From Chamaelirium japonicum (taxonomy: Eukaryota; Streptophyta; Magnoliopsida; Liliales; Melanthiaceae), in assembly GCA_947650365.1 (NCBI GenBank), contig CANTAL010000003.1, positions 2,170,001 through 2,234,000 on the forward strand: a stretch of 64,000 nt of DNA. The letters run 5' to 3'. Of this stretch, positions 1 to 13,280 are shown piece by piece. Under the pieces are notes generated by a model that saw only the letters and a list, made by a program, of their open reading frames with translations, searched no databases and was not told where the DNA came from. The position numbers and the translations under genes were made by a program. Position 1 is the stretch's first letter, and each line of letters begins with the position of its first letter.

Positions 1-925
1 TCTTCTTATCTCTCTTCTGTGGAGTTTTGGAATTAAAACGGAGATAAGTGTGAAACATGCCCTCTTTCGTGCTGATAATGTGTTGTGAGATGGGAGAAAG
101 AGATAGTCATCAAACGTGCGCCACCCTAAAGTGGTCGTCTATTATTTATAGGGTAAGTTTACTTAGGACCTAAGCAATCAATAGGAAACCCTAATCCATA
201 GGAGAGATCCGATCTCTTTCTCCCATAGTATAAATTAAAATAAATAAGTATTGATAGAAGAGAGATAAAATATTGTTTTAAACTAGAGAGAGCAGGACTT
301 CTTCCCTTTTCTCTCTTCGTTTAACTCTCCATTCTCTTCTCTCTTTCTCCCATCTTATAACACATTATCAACACGAACATATTGAGCCCAGCAGACCAGT
401 CACAAGAAAATGGAGACAGAAACGAAGACAGAAGTGAAGTTTTTGAATTTAGATTCCTTTTTACTTCAAACCTATACCCATGGCCAATGGATTAGAGCAG
501 GACTTCTTCTCTCTTCTATTTTCATTTATCTCTTCATTCTTTTCTCTCTTTTTCTCTCTTCTGTCTTCGTTTCTCTTTCTATTTTCTTATGACTGGTCGG
601 CTGGGCTCGATATATTTGTGCTGATAATGTGTTGTAAGATGGGAGAAAGGGAGAGCTGTCATGCCCCACCCTAAAGGGGTCGTATATTATTTATAGGTTA
701 AGCTTACTTAGGGCCTAAGCAATTTATAGAAAACCCCAATCCATTGGAGAGATCCGATGGTGGATAGCTATCTGATCGAACGATCTTATAACAGTTGTAA
801 TGTTTTAAATTTTTTTTTAAAAAAATATAAATTATTTTTAAAACAAAAAATTTGTTTATTTAAATTAATTATTTTGCTAAAAACCTAATTATTAAATTAT
901 TTAAATTATTAAATAAGTTAAAGGA
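1..925. repeat. Mixed satellite modules, both strands
   Basis: Three partial modules are fused here. A minus-strand module fills about 1-200, with its LTR-like part from about 84. A plus-strand piece at about 330-445 carries the primer-binding-like motif near 366-380 and the body. A minus-strand module follows from about 440, its LTR-like part starting at 630 and fading into AT-rich DNA by about 855. The strand switches fall inside the purine/pyrimidine body, so the recombination joints lie in low-complexity sequence. No gene is seen; the open frames at 410-592 and 480-674 come from the stop-poor pyrimidine strand. Confidence 0.75.
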
Positions 926-1800
926 AGACAGAAATTGGATGGTTGTCCACCCTAATCCATGGGAGAGATCTGACGGTGGACAGCCATCCGATCGAATGAT
1001 TTCATAACATATGTAATGTTTTAATTTTTTTTAAAAAAAATTATAAATTATTTTAAAAGCAAAAAATTTGGGTATGCCTCATCTTCCTTCTTTACTTCCT
1101 ATTTTTTAATTAATTTAATTAGTTTAATAAATAAAATAATTAAATTATTATAATCATAATAAATAAATAAAATAATAAATTTAATTAAATAACTAGATAA
1201 TTAAATAATTAAATAAATTAATTATTTTACTCAAACCTTAATTATTTAAATAATTAAATTATTTAATAATTAAATAAAAAAATAATTAATTAAAAAAATA
1301 ATAATTAAATAATTAAAAATTATAATTAAATAATTAAAAAATAATTGATTAATTATTTTATTAAAAACTTAATTATTAAATTATTTAATAATTAAATAAA
1401 TTATTAATTTAATTAAAAAATTTAAACGAAGACAGAAATTGGATGGCTGTCCACCCTAATCCATGGGAGAGATCTGACGGTGGACAGCCATCCGATCGAA
1501 TGATTTCATAACATATGTAATATTTTAATTTTTTTTAAAAAAAATTATAAATTATTTTAAAAGCAAAAAATTTGGGTGTACCTCATCTTCCTTCTTTACT
1601 TCCTATTATTTAATTAATTTAATTAGTTTAATAAATGAAATAATTAAATTATTATAATCATAATAAATAAATAAAATAATAAATTTAATTAAATAACTAG
1701 ATAATTAAATAATTAAATTAATTAATTATTTTACTCAAACCTTAATTATTTAAATAATTAAATTATTTAATAATTAAATAAATAATTGATTAATTAAAAA
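926..1800 (-). repeat. Tandem duplication, period about 503 bp, AT-rich
   Basis: A segment starting GACAGAAATTGGATGG near 926 is repeated almost base for base from about 1429. Each copy has the 5' half of the LTR-like part on the minus strand (telo-box, GATCTGACGGTGGACAG, GCCTCATCTTCC) and then several hundred bases of TTAATTAAATAA-type DNA. The second copy is cut short near 1790. Only scattered differences are visible, so the duplication is younger than most modules around it. Confidence 0.85.
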
Positions 1801-2405
1801 AATTATAGTAACATTACTATGATAATTATAATAATGTTGAGATGATTCTATTTAGAAGTGGAGTTTTGGAATTTAGATTCCTTCTTACTTTACACCTATA
1901 CCTGTGGCTAATGGATTGGAGGAGAACTTCTTCTCTCTTTAATCTTCATTTATCTCTTTATTCTCTTCTCTCTTCTATCTTCGTTTCTCTTTCTGTTTTC
2001 TTGTGACTGGTCGGCGGGGATCGACATGTTCGTGCTGATAACGTGTTGTGAGAAGCGAGAAGAAAAGAGAAGGGAACAAAAAGATTAGAGATAAGAAGGT
2101 TTAAAAATTATAGTAACATTACTATGATAATTATAATAATGTTGAGATGATTCTACTTAGAAGTAGAGTTTTGGAATTTAGATTCCTTCTTACTTTACAC
2201 CTATACCCGTGGCTAATGAATTGGAGGAGAACTTCTTCTCTCTTCAATTTTCATTTATCTCTTTATTCTCTTCTCTCTTCTATCTTCATTTCTCTTTCTA
2301 TTTTCTTATGACTGGTCGGCGGGGATCGACATGTTCATGCTGATAACGTGTTGTGAGAAGCGAGAAGAAAAGAGAAGGGAACAAAAAGATTAGAGATAAG
2401 AAGTC
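1801..2405 (-). repeat. Two minus-strand modules in tandem, period about 305 bp
   Basis: Copy one runs from 1801 to about 2105 and copy two from 2106 to about 2405. Each starts in the AT-rich junction (ACATTACTATGATAATT), passes through the anchor and pyrimidine body, and stops just after the primer-binding-like motif at GTGTTGTGAGAAGCGAG. The LTR-like part is missing from both. The copies differ at only a few positions, so this is a recent local duplication of an already truncated module. Confidence 0.85.
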
Positions 2406-4110
2406 CTACACCAGTTCATTCGCCACGGGTATAGGTGTGAAGTAAGAAAGAATCTAAATTCTAAAACTCCACTTCTTAATAATATAATTAAATCTCTCCG
2501 TCCTCTTCTCTCTTCTCCCGTGGATTAGGGTTTCCTATAGATTGCTTAGGCCCTAACTAAACTTACCCTATAAATAATATACGACCCCTTTAGGGTGGGG
2601 CATAAATAAAGAGTGAAGAGAGAAGAAGTCCTGCTCTAGTCCATTGGCCACGGGTATAGGTGTGAAGTGCTCCAGTCCATTCACCATGGGTATAGGTGTA
2701 AAGTAAGAATGATCTAAATTCCAAAACTCCACTTCTCAATAATATAATTAAATCTCTTAGTTCTCTTCTCTATTCTCTCATGGATTAGGGTTTCCCATAG
2801 ATTGCTTAGGCCCTACGTAACCTTACCTTATAAATAATATATGACCCCTTTAGGGTGGGGGATGTTTGACAGTTCTCTCTTTCTCCCATCTCACAATACG
2901 TTATCAGCACGAACATATCGAGCCCAGCCAACCAATAACAAAAAAATGGAGAAAGAAACGAAGACACAAGAGAGAAAAGAAGAGAGAAGAAAATTGAGAG
3001 ATAAATAAAGAGAGAAGAAGTCCTGCTTCAGTCCATTGGCCACGGGTATTGGTGTATAGTAAGAAAGAATCTAAATTCCAAAACTCTACTTTTTAATATT
3101 TATATGACCACTTTAGGGTGGGGCACGTTTGACGACTCTCTCTTTGCCCAGCCGATCAGTCACAAGAAAACAGAGAGAGAAACGAAGGCAGAAGAGAGAG
3201 AAGATGAGAGAAGAGAACGGAGAGATAAACGAAAAGAGAAAAGAGAAGAAGTCCAGCTCCAATCCATTGGCCACGGGTATAGATATGAAGTAAGAAGGAA
3301 TCTAAATTCCAAAACTCCACTTCTCAATAATATAATTAAATCTCTCTGTTCTCTTTTCTTTTCTCCTATGGATAAGGGTTTACTATAGTAATAGTTTATC
3401 TCAATGTTATTATGATTATCATAGTAATGTTACTTTAATTTTTTTAATTAAATTAATCCTTTATTTAATTATTAAATAATTTATTAATTAAGTTTTTAGT
3501 AAAATAATAAATTTATTTAATTATTTAATTATCTAGTTATTTTATTAAATTTATTTATTTAATATTATATTATTTAATAATTAAATTAGGTAACTATTTA
3601 ATTATTTAAATTATTAAATAAAGAAATAATTATTTAATTATATAATTAATTTATTAATTCATTTTATTAGTGCTCCTATCCATTAGAAACATGTATAAGT
3701 GTGAAGTAAAAAGGAATCTAAATTCTAAAACTCCACTTCTTAATAATTTAATTAAATATCCCCGTTCTCTTCTCTTTGTCTCCCATGGATTAGGGTTTCC
3801 CACAGATTTCTTAGGCCCTATGTAAGCTTACCCTATAAATAATATACGACCCCTTTAGGGTGGGGCACGTTTGATGGATTTTTCTTTCTCCCATCTCATA
3901 ACACGTTATCAGCACAAACATGTCGAGTCTGACCGACTAGTCACAAAAAAACAGCGAGAGAATCGAAGACAAAAAAGAGTGAAGATGAGAGAAGAGAACA
4001 TATATATAAATGAAGAGAGAAGATAGAAGAAGTCTTGCTCCAGTCCATTGGCCACGGGTATAGGTGTGAAGTAAGAAGAAATCTAAATTCCAAAACTCCA
4101 CTTCTTAATA
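2406..4110 (+). repeat. Plus-strand module array with higher-order structure
   Basis: Several forward modules lie head to tail. The LTR-like parts are at about 2490-2610, 2745-2900, 3100-3145 (short form) and 3765-3905. The array includes a doubled anchor (GTGAAGTGCTCCAGTCCATT, about 2668-2690), a variant anchor GGTATTGGTGTATAG near 3048, and the ending CAATGTTATTATG near 3400, followed by an AT-rich tail at about 3396-3672. The same order recurs at 44.6, 51.6 and 63 kb. Most of the block (about 2605-4025) is nearly identical to 51575-53010. Confidence 0.85.
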
Positions 4111-4880
4111 GTATCATCTTAATATTATTATGATTATCATAGTAATATTACTATAATTTTTTTAAACTAAAATAATCATTTATTTAATTATTAAATAAAA
4201 TAAATAATTTAATTTAGTAATCATTTAATTATCTAGTTATTTAACGTATTGTGAGATAGGAGAAAAAGAGAATCATCAAACATGCCCGACCCTAAAGGGT
4301 CGTATATTATTTATAGGGTAAGTTTACTTAGGGCCTAAGCAATCTATGGAAAACCCAAATCCATGGGAGAAGATATAAGAGAACGGAGAGATAAACGAAG
4401 AGGAAGAGAGAAAAAGTCCTTCTCTAGCCCATTGGCTATGGGTATAGGTGTGAAGTAAGAATGAATCTAAATTCTAAAACTGTATTTCTTAAAATTTATA
4501 CAACCCTTTTAGGGTGGGGCACGTTTGACAGCTCTCTCTTTCTCCCATCTAACAATACGTTATCAGCACAAACATGTCGAGCCCAGTCAGAAGAAAATGG
4601 AAAGAGAAACGAAGACAAAAGAGAGTGAAGAAGAGAGAAGAGAACGAAGAGATAAACAAAGAGAGAAGAGAAAAGAAGTCGTGCTTCAGTCCATTGGCCA
4701 CGGGTATAAGTATGAAGTAAGAAGGAGTCTAAATTCCAAAACTCCACAGAAGAGAGATAAGAAGAGAGAAGTGAAAAGGGAGATAAATGAAGTGAGAAGA
4801 GAGAACAAGTTCTGCTTGTGTCCATTGGCCATGGGTATAGGTGTAAAGTAAGAAGTAATGAAAATTCCAAAACTCCATTT
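4111..4880. repeat. AT-rich spacer, then mostly plus-strand modules
   Basis: About 4111-4240 is an AT-rich tail. A minus-strand LTR-like part follows (about 4248-4380) and joins plus-strand body and anchor sequence. A second plus-strand module has its primer-binding-like motif near 4560. An unusual joint, where the anchor (ACTCCACA) runs straight into new body sequence near 4745, also occurs near 47840, which links the two regions by descent. Confidence 0.75.
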
Positions 4881-6345
4881 TTGTCTTCGTTTCTCTCCGT
4901 TTTCTTGCGACTGGTCGACTGCGCTCGACATATTCATGTTGATAACGTATTATGAGATGGGAGAAAGAGAGAGCCGTCAAACGTTCCTTATACTAAAGAT
5001 GTCATATATTATTTATCAGGTAAGCTTATTTAGGGCCTAAGGAATTTATAGGAAACCCTAATCCATGGGAGAAGAGAGAAGAGACTGGTGAGATTTAATT
5101 ATATTATTGAGAAGTTGAGTTTTGGAATTTATATTCCTTCTTACTTCACACCTATACCTGTGACCATGGACTGGAGTAGGACTTCATCACCCTTCTATCT
5201 TCTTTTATCTCTCAGCTCTCTTATCTCTTCTTCTTTCTTCTCTGTCTTCGTTTCTCTCTCCGTCTTCTTATGACTGGTCGGCTGGACTCGACATATTTGT
5301 ACTGATAATGTGTTGTGAGATAGGAGAAAGAGAGAGCCATCAAACATGTCCCTCCCTAAAGGGGTCGTATATTATTTATAGGGTAAGCTTACTTAGATCC
5401 TAAGCAATCTATGGCAAACCCTAATCTATGGGAGAAGAGAGAAGAGAATGAAGATATTTAATTATATTATTGAGAAATGGAGTTTTGGAATTTAAATCCT
5501 ATCTTACTTCACACTTATATCCATGGCGAATGGACTGGAACAGGAATTTTTCTCTCTTCTATCTTTGTTTATCTCTCCGTTCTCTTCTCTCTTTTTCTCT
5601 CTCTTTTGTTTTCATTTCTCTCTCTGTTTTCTTGCGACTGGTTGGCTGGGCTTGACATGTTCGTGCTGATAATATATTATAAGATAGAAGAAAGAGAGAA
5701 TTATCAAACATGCCCCACCCTAAAGGGGTCGTATATTATTTATCTGGTAAGCTTACTAAGGTCCAAAGTAATCTATGGAAAACCCTAATCTATACAACTG
5801 TTATAAGATCGTTCGATCGAATGGCAATCGACTCGAGCAGGACTTCTTCTCTATTATGTCTTTGTTTATCTCTTCGTTATCTTCTCTTTCTTCTATGGCA
5901 CGATATATTCGTGCTGATAACGTGTTGCGAGATGGAAGAAAGAGAGAGCCGTCAAATGTGCACCACCCTAAAGGGCTCGTATATTATTTATAGGGTAAGC
6001 TTACTTTGGGGCTAAGTAATCTATGGGATACCCTAATCCATTACAACTACTATAAGATCGTTCGATCGGATGGCAATCGACTCGAGCATGACTTCTTCTC
6101 TATTCTATCTTCATTTATCTCTCTGTTCTCTTCTCTTTTCTTCTCTCTCTTCTGTCTTTGTTTCTCTCTCCGTTTTCTTATGACTGGTCAGCTGGGCTCG
6201 ACATGTTCATACTGATAACGTGTTGTAAGAATGGAGAAAAAAAAAGCCATTAAACATGTCCCACCATAAAGGGGTCGTATATTTTTTATAGGGTAAGCTT
6301 ACTTAGGGCTTAAGCAATCTATGGGAAACACTAATCTATAGGAGA
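4881..6345 (-). repeat. Minus-strand module array (five modules)
   Basis: Five minus-strand modules follow one another, with primer-binding-like motifs near 4935, 5300, 5665, 5910 and 6212. The LTR-like parts end at the telo-box region (AAACCCTAATC). In the fourth and fifth modules the LTR-like part joins the body at a TTCGATCG segment (about 5810 and 6060), an arrangement also seen near 48780 and 49030. Long pyrimidine-strand open frames here (for example 5477-5788) are not taken as genes. Confidence 0.8.
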
Positions 6346-7235
6346 AGAGAAAAGAGAACAGAGAGATTTAAATAAATATTTAAAAGAATAGAGAAGAAGT
6401 CCTGCTCCACTCCATTGGCCACGGGATGTGAGATTGCTTATTTATTTTATTTTAACTAATTATAAAATAATAGATTGGTGTAGGACTTCTTTTCTCTAAA
6501 TAACCAAAGATAGAAGAGGGTGAATAAAGAGAGAAGAAGTCCTGCTCTCAATATATTAAAATAATTAAATATTTATTTAAATATTAATAAATTTTATGCA
6601 ACCCCATTAGGGTGGGGCATGTTTGATGGCTCTCTCTTTCTCCCATCTCATAATATGTTATCAGCACGAACATGTCAAGCCCAACCGACCAATCACAAGA
6701 AAACGGAGAAAGAAACGAAGAGAGAAGAAGAGAGAAGAGAGAGAAGAAGAAAGAAAAGAACGTAGAGATAAACAAAGAGAGAAGAGAAATGAAGTCCTGC
6801 TTCAGTCCATTGGCCACGGGTATAGATGTGAAGTAAGAAGGAATCTAAATTCTAAAACTCTACTTCTTAATATTTATACGACCCCTTTAGGGTGGGGCAC
6901 GTTTGATGGTTCTCCCTTTCTTCTATCTCACAACACATTATCAGCACAAACATATCGAGCCCAGCCCACCAGTCATAAGAAAACGGAGAGAGAAACGAAG
7001 ATATAAGAGAGAGAAGAGAACGGAAAGATAAACGAAGAGAGAAGAAAGAAGAAGTCCTACTCCAGTACATTGGCCACGGGTATAGGGGTGAAGTAAGAAG
7101 GAATCTTAATTCCAAAACTCCATTTCTCAAAAATATAATTAAATCTCTCTGTTCTCTTCTTTCTTCTCCCTTGGATTAGGGTTTCCCATAGATTACTTAG
7201 ACCCTAAGTAAGCTTACCCTATAAATAATATAGAT
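6346..7235 (+). repeat. AT-rich mosaic, then plus-strand modules
   Basis: About 6346-6600 is a mosaic of anchor pieces and AT-rich DNA (GAGATTGCTTATTTATTTT) that recurs near 49350-49570. Two forward modules follow, with primer-binding-like motifs near 6655 and 6943. Each starts with the short LTR form beginning ATACGACCCC or ATGCAACCCC. A nearly full LTR-like part closes the block at about 7150-7230. Confidence 0.75.
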
Positions 7236-8590
7236 AATCAAAGAGAGAGAAACTATTGAGTGAAGAACTCAACTTTAACTTATTAAATAATATACGGGAC
7301 TGGAAAAGGACTTCTTCTCTGTTCTCTCTTCTCTCTTAATTTATCTCTCGGTTGATCTTCTTTCTTCTTCTCTTTTCTTAACTATTTAATATTTAATTTG
7401 ACGGCTCTCTCTTTCTCCCATTTCATAATACATTATCAGCACGAACATGTCAAGCCCTGCCGATCATTCATAAGAAAAGGGAAAGAGAAATGAGAACAGA
7501 AGAGAGAGAAGAGAACAGAGGGATAAACGAAGAGAGAAAAGAGAAGAAGTCTTGCTCTAGTCTATTGGCCACAAGTATAGGTATTAAGTAAGAAGGAATT
7601 TAAATTCCAAAACTCCACTTATGTCTTCATTGCTCTCTCTGTTTTCTTGTGACTGGTCGATTGGGCTCGACATGTTCATGATGATAACGTGTTATGAGAT
7701 GGGAGATTGCTTATTTGTTTTATTTATTTCAATTAATATTTCTTTAAATATTATAAAGTATATTGTTTCTTTAAATATTTAAATAGTATCATCCCAACGT
7801 TATTATTTAAATATTTAATTATAAAACATTTCAATTGTTATGAGATCGTTTGATCGGATAGCTGACCATCGTCGGACCTTATCTACTATCGGATCTCTCC
7901 CATGGATTAGGGTTTCCCATAGATTGCTTAAGCCCTAAGTAAGGTTACCCAATAAATAATATATGACCCCATTAAGGAGGGCCACATTTGACGGTTAAAC
8001 AATTAGATAGTTATCTAATTTAATTATTTAATAACATAATAATAATAAATAAATAAAATACTTAATTTAATTAAATAACTAGATAATTAAATAATTAAAT
8101 AAATTAATTATTTTACTAAAAGCTTAATTATTAAATTATTGAAATTATAGTAAAAATTATATGATAAATATTATTTATTTATTTATTTAAATATTTATTC
8201 AATTTTTTAACTAATTAGTTATTTAAGTCATCTCAACGTTATAATGATTATAAATAAATATTTTTTAATTAAATTATTTATTTGTTTAATTAAATAAACT
8301 ATTTAATATATTTATTCACTAAAAAAGTTTTTAAATATTTAAGTAATTTATTAATTATTCATTTAATTAAAAATAAAATAATAATTAAAGAAATAACTAA
8401 TAAAATATATTAAAAATATAATTATATAATTAAATTATTATTTTTTTATTTAATAATTTAAACAATGAAATAGTTACCTAATTTAAAAATTTACTAAAAA
8501 CTTAATTATTAAATTATTTAAATTATTAAATTATTTAATAATTAAATAAATAATTAATTTAATTAAAAAATTATAGTAATATTATTATGA
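7236..8590. repeat. Module fragments and AT-rich DNA
   Basis: About 7200-7410 holds an unusual mix (GATAATCAAAGAGAGAG, then pyrimidine-rich DNA) that reappears inverted at about 10305-10475. A forward module is at about 7410-7620 and a short minus-strand piece at 7625-7700. An AT-rich stretch at 7705-7850 is similar to 58995-59130. A forward LTR-like part is at about 7840-8000. About 8000-8590 is TTAATTA-type AT-rich DNA with no gene seen. Confidence 0.7.
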
Positions 8591-10900
8591 TTTTTATAAT
8601 AATGTTGAGATGATTCTATTAAGAAGTGGAGTTTTGGAATTTAGATTCCTTCTTACTTCACACTTATACCCATGGCCAATGGACTGGAGTAAGATTTCTT
8701 CTCTCTTTTCTCTTTATTTACCCCCCTGTTCTCTTCTTCTCTCTTTATTCTATCTTCGTTTCTTTCTCTGTTTTCTTGTGACTAGTCGATTGGGCTCAAT
8801 ATGTTTGTGCTGATAACGTGTTGTGAGAAGAGAGAAGAAGAGAGAAGAGAACAGAGAGATAAACAAAGAAAGAAGAAGTCCTGCTCCAATCCATTCGCTA
8901 TGGGTATAAGTGTGAAGTAAGAAGGAATCTAAATTCCAAAATTCTACTTCTCAATAATATAATTAAATCTCTCCATTCTCTTCCCTTTTCTCCCATAGAT
9001 TAGGGTTTCCCATAGATTGCTTAGGCCCTAAGTAAGCTTACCTTATAAATAAGATACGACCCCCTTAGGGTGGGGCATGTTTGATGGCTCTCCCTTTTTC
9101 CCATCTTAAAACACGTTATCAGTACGAACATATCGAGCCCAAGCAACCAGTCACAAGAAAACGGAAAGAGAAACAAAGAGAAAAGTGGAATTTTTGAATT
9201 TAGTTTCCTTCTTACTTCGTACCTATACCCGTGGCCAATGGACTGAAGCAGGACTTCTTTTCTCTTCTCTCTTCGTTTATCTCTCCGTTCTCTAATCTCT
9301 TATTCTCTCTCTTTTGTCTTCATTTCTCTCTCTATTATTTTGTGACTGGTCGGTTGGGCTCGACATGTTCGTTCTGATAACATGTTGTGAGAAGGGAGAA
9401 AGAGAGAGCCATCAAACATGCCCCACTCTAAAGGGGTCGTACAAATATTAATTAAAATAGTTATAAATTTAAAACATTACAACTGTTATAAGATCGTTCG
9501 ATCATATGGCTGTCCACCGTCGGATCTCTCCCATGGATTAGGGTTTCCCATAGATTGCTTAGGCCCTAAGTAAGCTTACACTATAAATAATATACGACCC
9601 CTTTAGGGTGGGGGATGTTTGACGGCTCTCTTTTTCTTCTATCTCACAACACGTTATTAACAGGAACATATCGAGCCCTGCTGACCAATCATAAGAAAAC
9701 AAATAGAGAAAGAAAGACAGAAGAGAGAGAAGAAGATAGAAGAGAACGGAGAGATAAACGAAGATATAAAAGAGAAGAAGTCCTGCTCCAGTCCATTGGC
9801 CAAGGGTATAGGAGTGAAATAGAATAATTAAATTAAAATAACTAATTAATTATTTAATTACTAATTAGGGCCGACCATTTATTTGATCGGATGGCGTTCT
9901 ACCGTCGTATCTCTCCTATGGATTTTGATTTCCCATATATTGCTTAGGACCTAAGTAAGCTTACCCTATAAATAATATACGACTACTTTAGGGTGGTGCA
10001 CATTTGTCGGCTCTCTCTTTCTCCCATCTCACAACACGTTATCAAAATGAACATATCGAGCCCAGCCGACCAGTCACAAGAAAACGGAGAGAGAAACAAA
10101 GATAAAAGAGAGAGAAGAAGAGAGAAGAGAACAGAGAGATAAACAAAGATATAAGAGAGAAGAAGTCCTGCTTCAGTCCATTGGCCACAGTTATAGGTAT
10201 AAAGTAAAATAATTAAATTAAAATAACTAATTAATTATTTAATAACTAGTTAGGGCCGACCAGTTATTCGATTGGATAGATGTCCACCGTCGAATTATAT
10301 ATTAAATAGTTAAGAATAGAGAAGAAGAAAGAAGAAAACTAAGTGAGAAAAGAGAACAGAGAAGAATTCCTCCTCTAGTCTCATAGATTATTTAATAAGT
10401 TAGAAGTTGAGTTCTTCTTTTAATTGTTTCTCTCTCTTCGATTATCTATATTATTTATAGGGTAAGCTTACTTAGGGCCTAAGCAACTATAGGAAATTCT
10501 AATCTATGGGAGAAGAGAGAAGGGAACAGATAGATTTAATTATATTTTTGAGAAGTGGAGTTTTGGAATTTAGATTCCTTCTTACTTCACACCTATACCG
10601 GAGAGATTTAATTATATTTTTGAGAAGTGGAGTTTTGGAATTTAGATTCCTTCTTACTTCGCACCTATACCCGTGACCAATATACTGGAGTAGGACTTCT
10701 TCTCTCTTCTCTCTTCGTTTATCTCTCCGTTCTCTTCTCTTTTCTTCTCTCTCTTATGTCTTTGTTTCTCTCTCTGTTTCCTTGTGACTGGTGGGCTGGT
10801 CTCAACATGTTTTGCTGATAACGATCTCATAACAGTTGTAATGTTTTAAATTTTTTTAATGAAAAATATAAATTACTTTAAAGTAAAAAATTCAGGTGTG
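8591..10900. repeat. Alternating minus- and plus-strand modules
   Basis: The order is minus (8591-8830), plus (about 8840-9190), minus (9190-9440), plus (9440-9830), plus (about 9890-10210), a mosaic (10230-10470) and minus (about 10540-10900). The last contains a direct duplication: the anchor is repeated at about 10550-10604 and 10628-10672. In that last module most of the LTR-like part is gone, the primer-binding-like motif running straight into GATCTCATAAC near 10825. Frequent strand switching suggests repeated inversion or template switching. Confidence 0.75.
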
Positions 10901-13280
10901 CCTCATCTTCCTTCTTTACTTCCTATTATTAAATTAATTTTATTAGTTTAATAAATTAAATAGTTAAACAAATTAAATAATTAAGGAAATATTTAATTAT
11001 CTATATAATAAAATTATTTAAACTAATTATTTATTATTTAAATAATAAAATCAATAAATATTTCTTTGATTATTAAAAAAAATATTAAGCTATTTAAAAA
11101 AATATTTTATTATTCATATATTCAAATAATTAACTAATTACTTAAATAATAAGTAAATAGTTATTAAATATTGATTTATTTTATTACTTAATTAAATAAT
11201 TATTATTTTTAGTTATTTCAATTAATATCTTATAATTTCATAAATTTTTTTATTTATTTATTTATATAATATTTTATTTCAATTATTTTTTATTTAACTA
11301 TGAAATTATTTAATAATTAAAATATTTCAATTATTTTTTATTTAACTATGAAATTATTTAATTTTAAAAAAAATTATTATTTATTTAATTATTTATTTAA
11401 TTATCTAAATAATTAAATTCTAATATTTTAGTTATATATATTAATAATTATTTAATAATTTATTCAAATGATAATCTAATAATTTTATTAAATAATATTT
11501 TAGTTATGTAATTATTGATTAAATTATTTTTTTATTTGAAAAAATTATTAATTAATATAATTTATACTTTAAATTATAAAAGAAATATTTAAATAATAAT
11601 ATAAATAATTTATTGGATTAAAATATTATATAATTATATAATTGAATTATTTTATTAAAAAATAATATTAAAATCAATAAATAATTAATTTATTTAGATA
11701 TTTGATAAAATAATTAAATAAATATTTAAATCATTATTCAATAAATTATGATTAATTAAATATTTTTATTATTTACTTATTGAATAATTCAATAATAAAA
11801 TAATTCAATAATAATTATTGTATTATTCAAAAATAAAATGATAAAAATATTGGATTAATAATAATTTATGGAATAATGATTCAAATAATAATTTAATTAT
11901 TTTATAAAATATCTAAATAATATAATTATTATTTATGTTATTTTTGTATTCTAATAAAATAATTCCATTATATAATAATATAATATATTAACAAAATAAA
12001 GTTAAGTATTTTATTTTTTCAATATTCAAGTAATATTTTTAAAAATAAATTATATTAATTAATAATTTTTAGAATTAATAAAATAATTTAATCAATAATT
12101 ACATAACTAAATTATTATGTAATAAAATTATTAGATTATTATTTAAGTAAATTATGAAATAATTACTTATCGAAATAATTATAAAATTATAATTTCATTA
12201 ATTAGATATTTACATAAATAATTATTTAAATAATAATTTTTTAAAATAAATAAATATTTATTCAATTATTTAAATATTTGAAAATTTATTTAGTAAAGAA
12301 ATGTATTAAAAGGATTATTTACTTAAACAAAAATATAATTTAATTATAAAATAATTTTATAGTTAAATAAATAATTATTTAAATAAATTAAAATTTTTTG
12401 AAATAATAAAATATTTGAATAAATAATTATATAACTAAATTATTTTGTAATAAAATTATTATATTATCGTTTAAATAAATTTTTTAATAATTATTTACTG
12501 AAATAATTATAAATTTAGAATTTTATTACTTAGATAATTATAAAAAAATTATTGAAATAAATTTTTTTTAAAATAATTAAATAATTAGTCAATTATTGAA
12601 ATATTTGAAAACTTATTTATTAAAGAAATATATTAAATAGATTATTTATATAAAAAAAAAAAATTTTATTAAATAATTTCATTATAAAATAAATAATAAT
12701 TTAAATAAATTATTAAGTAATGAAATAATTAATATATTTTTTTATGAAATTATCACAAATTAAATAAAATACATCAAAAAATAAATTATTTTATTATTTA
12801 TTAAAATAAAAAAGTAATTTAGTAATATTTTCTTATTATTTAAATAATTAGTTAATTATTTAAACATATAAACAATAAAATATTTTTTTCAATAATATAA
12901 TTTTTAAAAAAAAATAAGTAATTAGTAATTATATTATTATATTATTTTATTACTTAATTAAATAAAAAAATATATTAATAAATTATTTTATAAATAATTA
13001 AATAAAAATTATAATAATTATTTTATTAATGTTAATTAATTTCATATTTTTATTAATTACTTATTGAATAATAAAATAAATAAAATAATTAAAATAAAAT
13101 TATAAAATTAAAATAAAATAAAAATTTTCATTAAAAAATAGATAATTAAATAATTAAATAAAATTATTATTTTAATAAAAAGTTTTTTATTATAATATTT
13201 CAATTATTTAATTTATTTGATAATTAAATAAATGATTACTATTATTTCAAAAATTATAAAAATATTACAATGATAACCAT
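10901..13280. repeat. AT-rich spacer with conserved edges
   Basis: This is almost pure A/T. The first ~200 bp (CTTTACTTCC then TTAGTTTAATAAATTAAAT and AATATTAAGCTATTTAAA) match, inverted, the sequence before each forward module (for example 17890-18065 and 35340-35530). The last ~80 bp (GATTACTATT, ATTACAATGATAACC) match the edge beside other modules. So the spacer is part of the repeat and not random filler. A direct duplication of about 50 bp lies at about 11280-11360. No gene is seen. Confidence 0.7.

Noticed and set aside
5477-5788. Leucine/serine/phenylalanine-rich open frames repeated across the window on the pyrimidine strand (also 4496-4870 minus, 40927-41136 plus, 48535-48741 plus)
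   Set aside because: They follow the polypyrimidine body in more than one frame of the same module. CTC/TCT/TTC runs simply lack stops, and there is no domain, conserved start or fixed length.
6623-7006. Charged E/R/K-rich open frames on the purine strand
   Set aside because: These are the other-strand counterpart: GAG/AGA/GAA runs give E/R/K codons without stops. The frame runs on through the anchor and the next LTR-like part.
9490-9660. LTR start placed at TGTTATAAGATCG, which forms an imperfect inverted pair with ATCTCACAACA
   Set aside because: It gives attractive inverted ends, but the sequence upstream is conserved for another ~100 bp up to the purine tract in all full modules, so the TGAGGC start fits better. 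I keep it as a second option.
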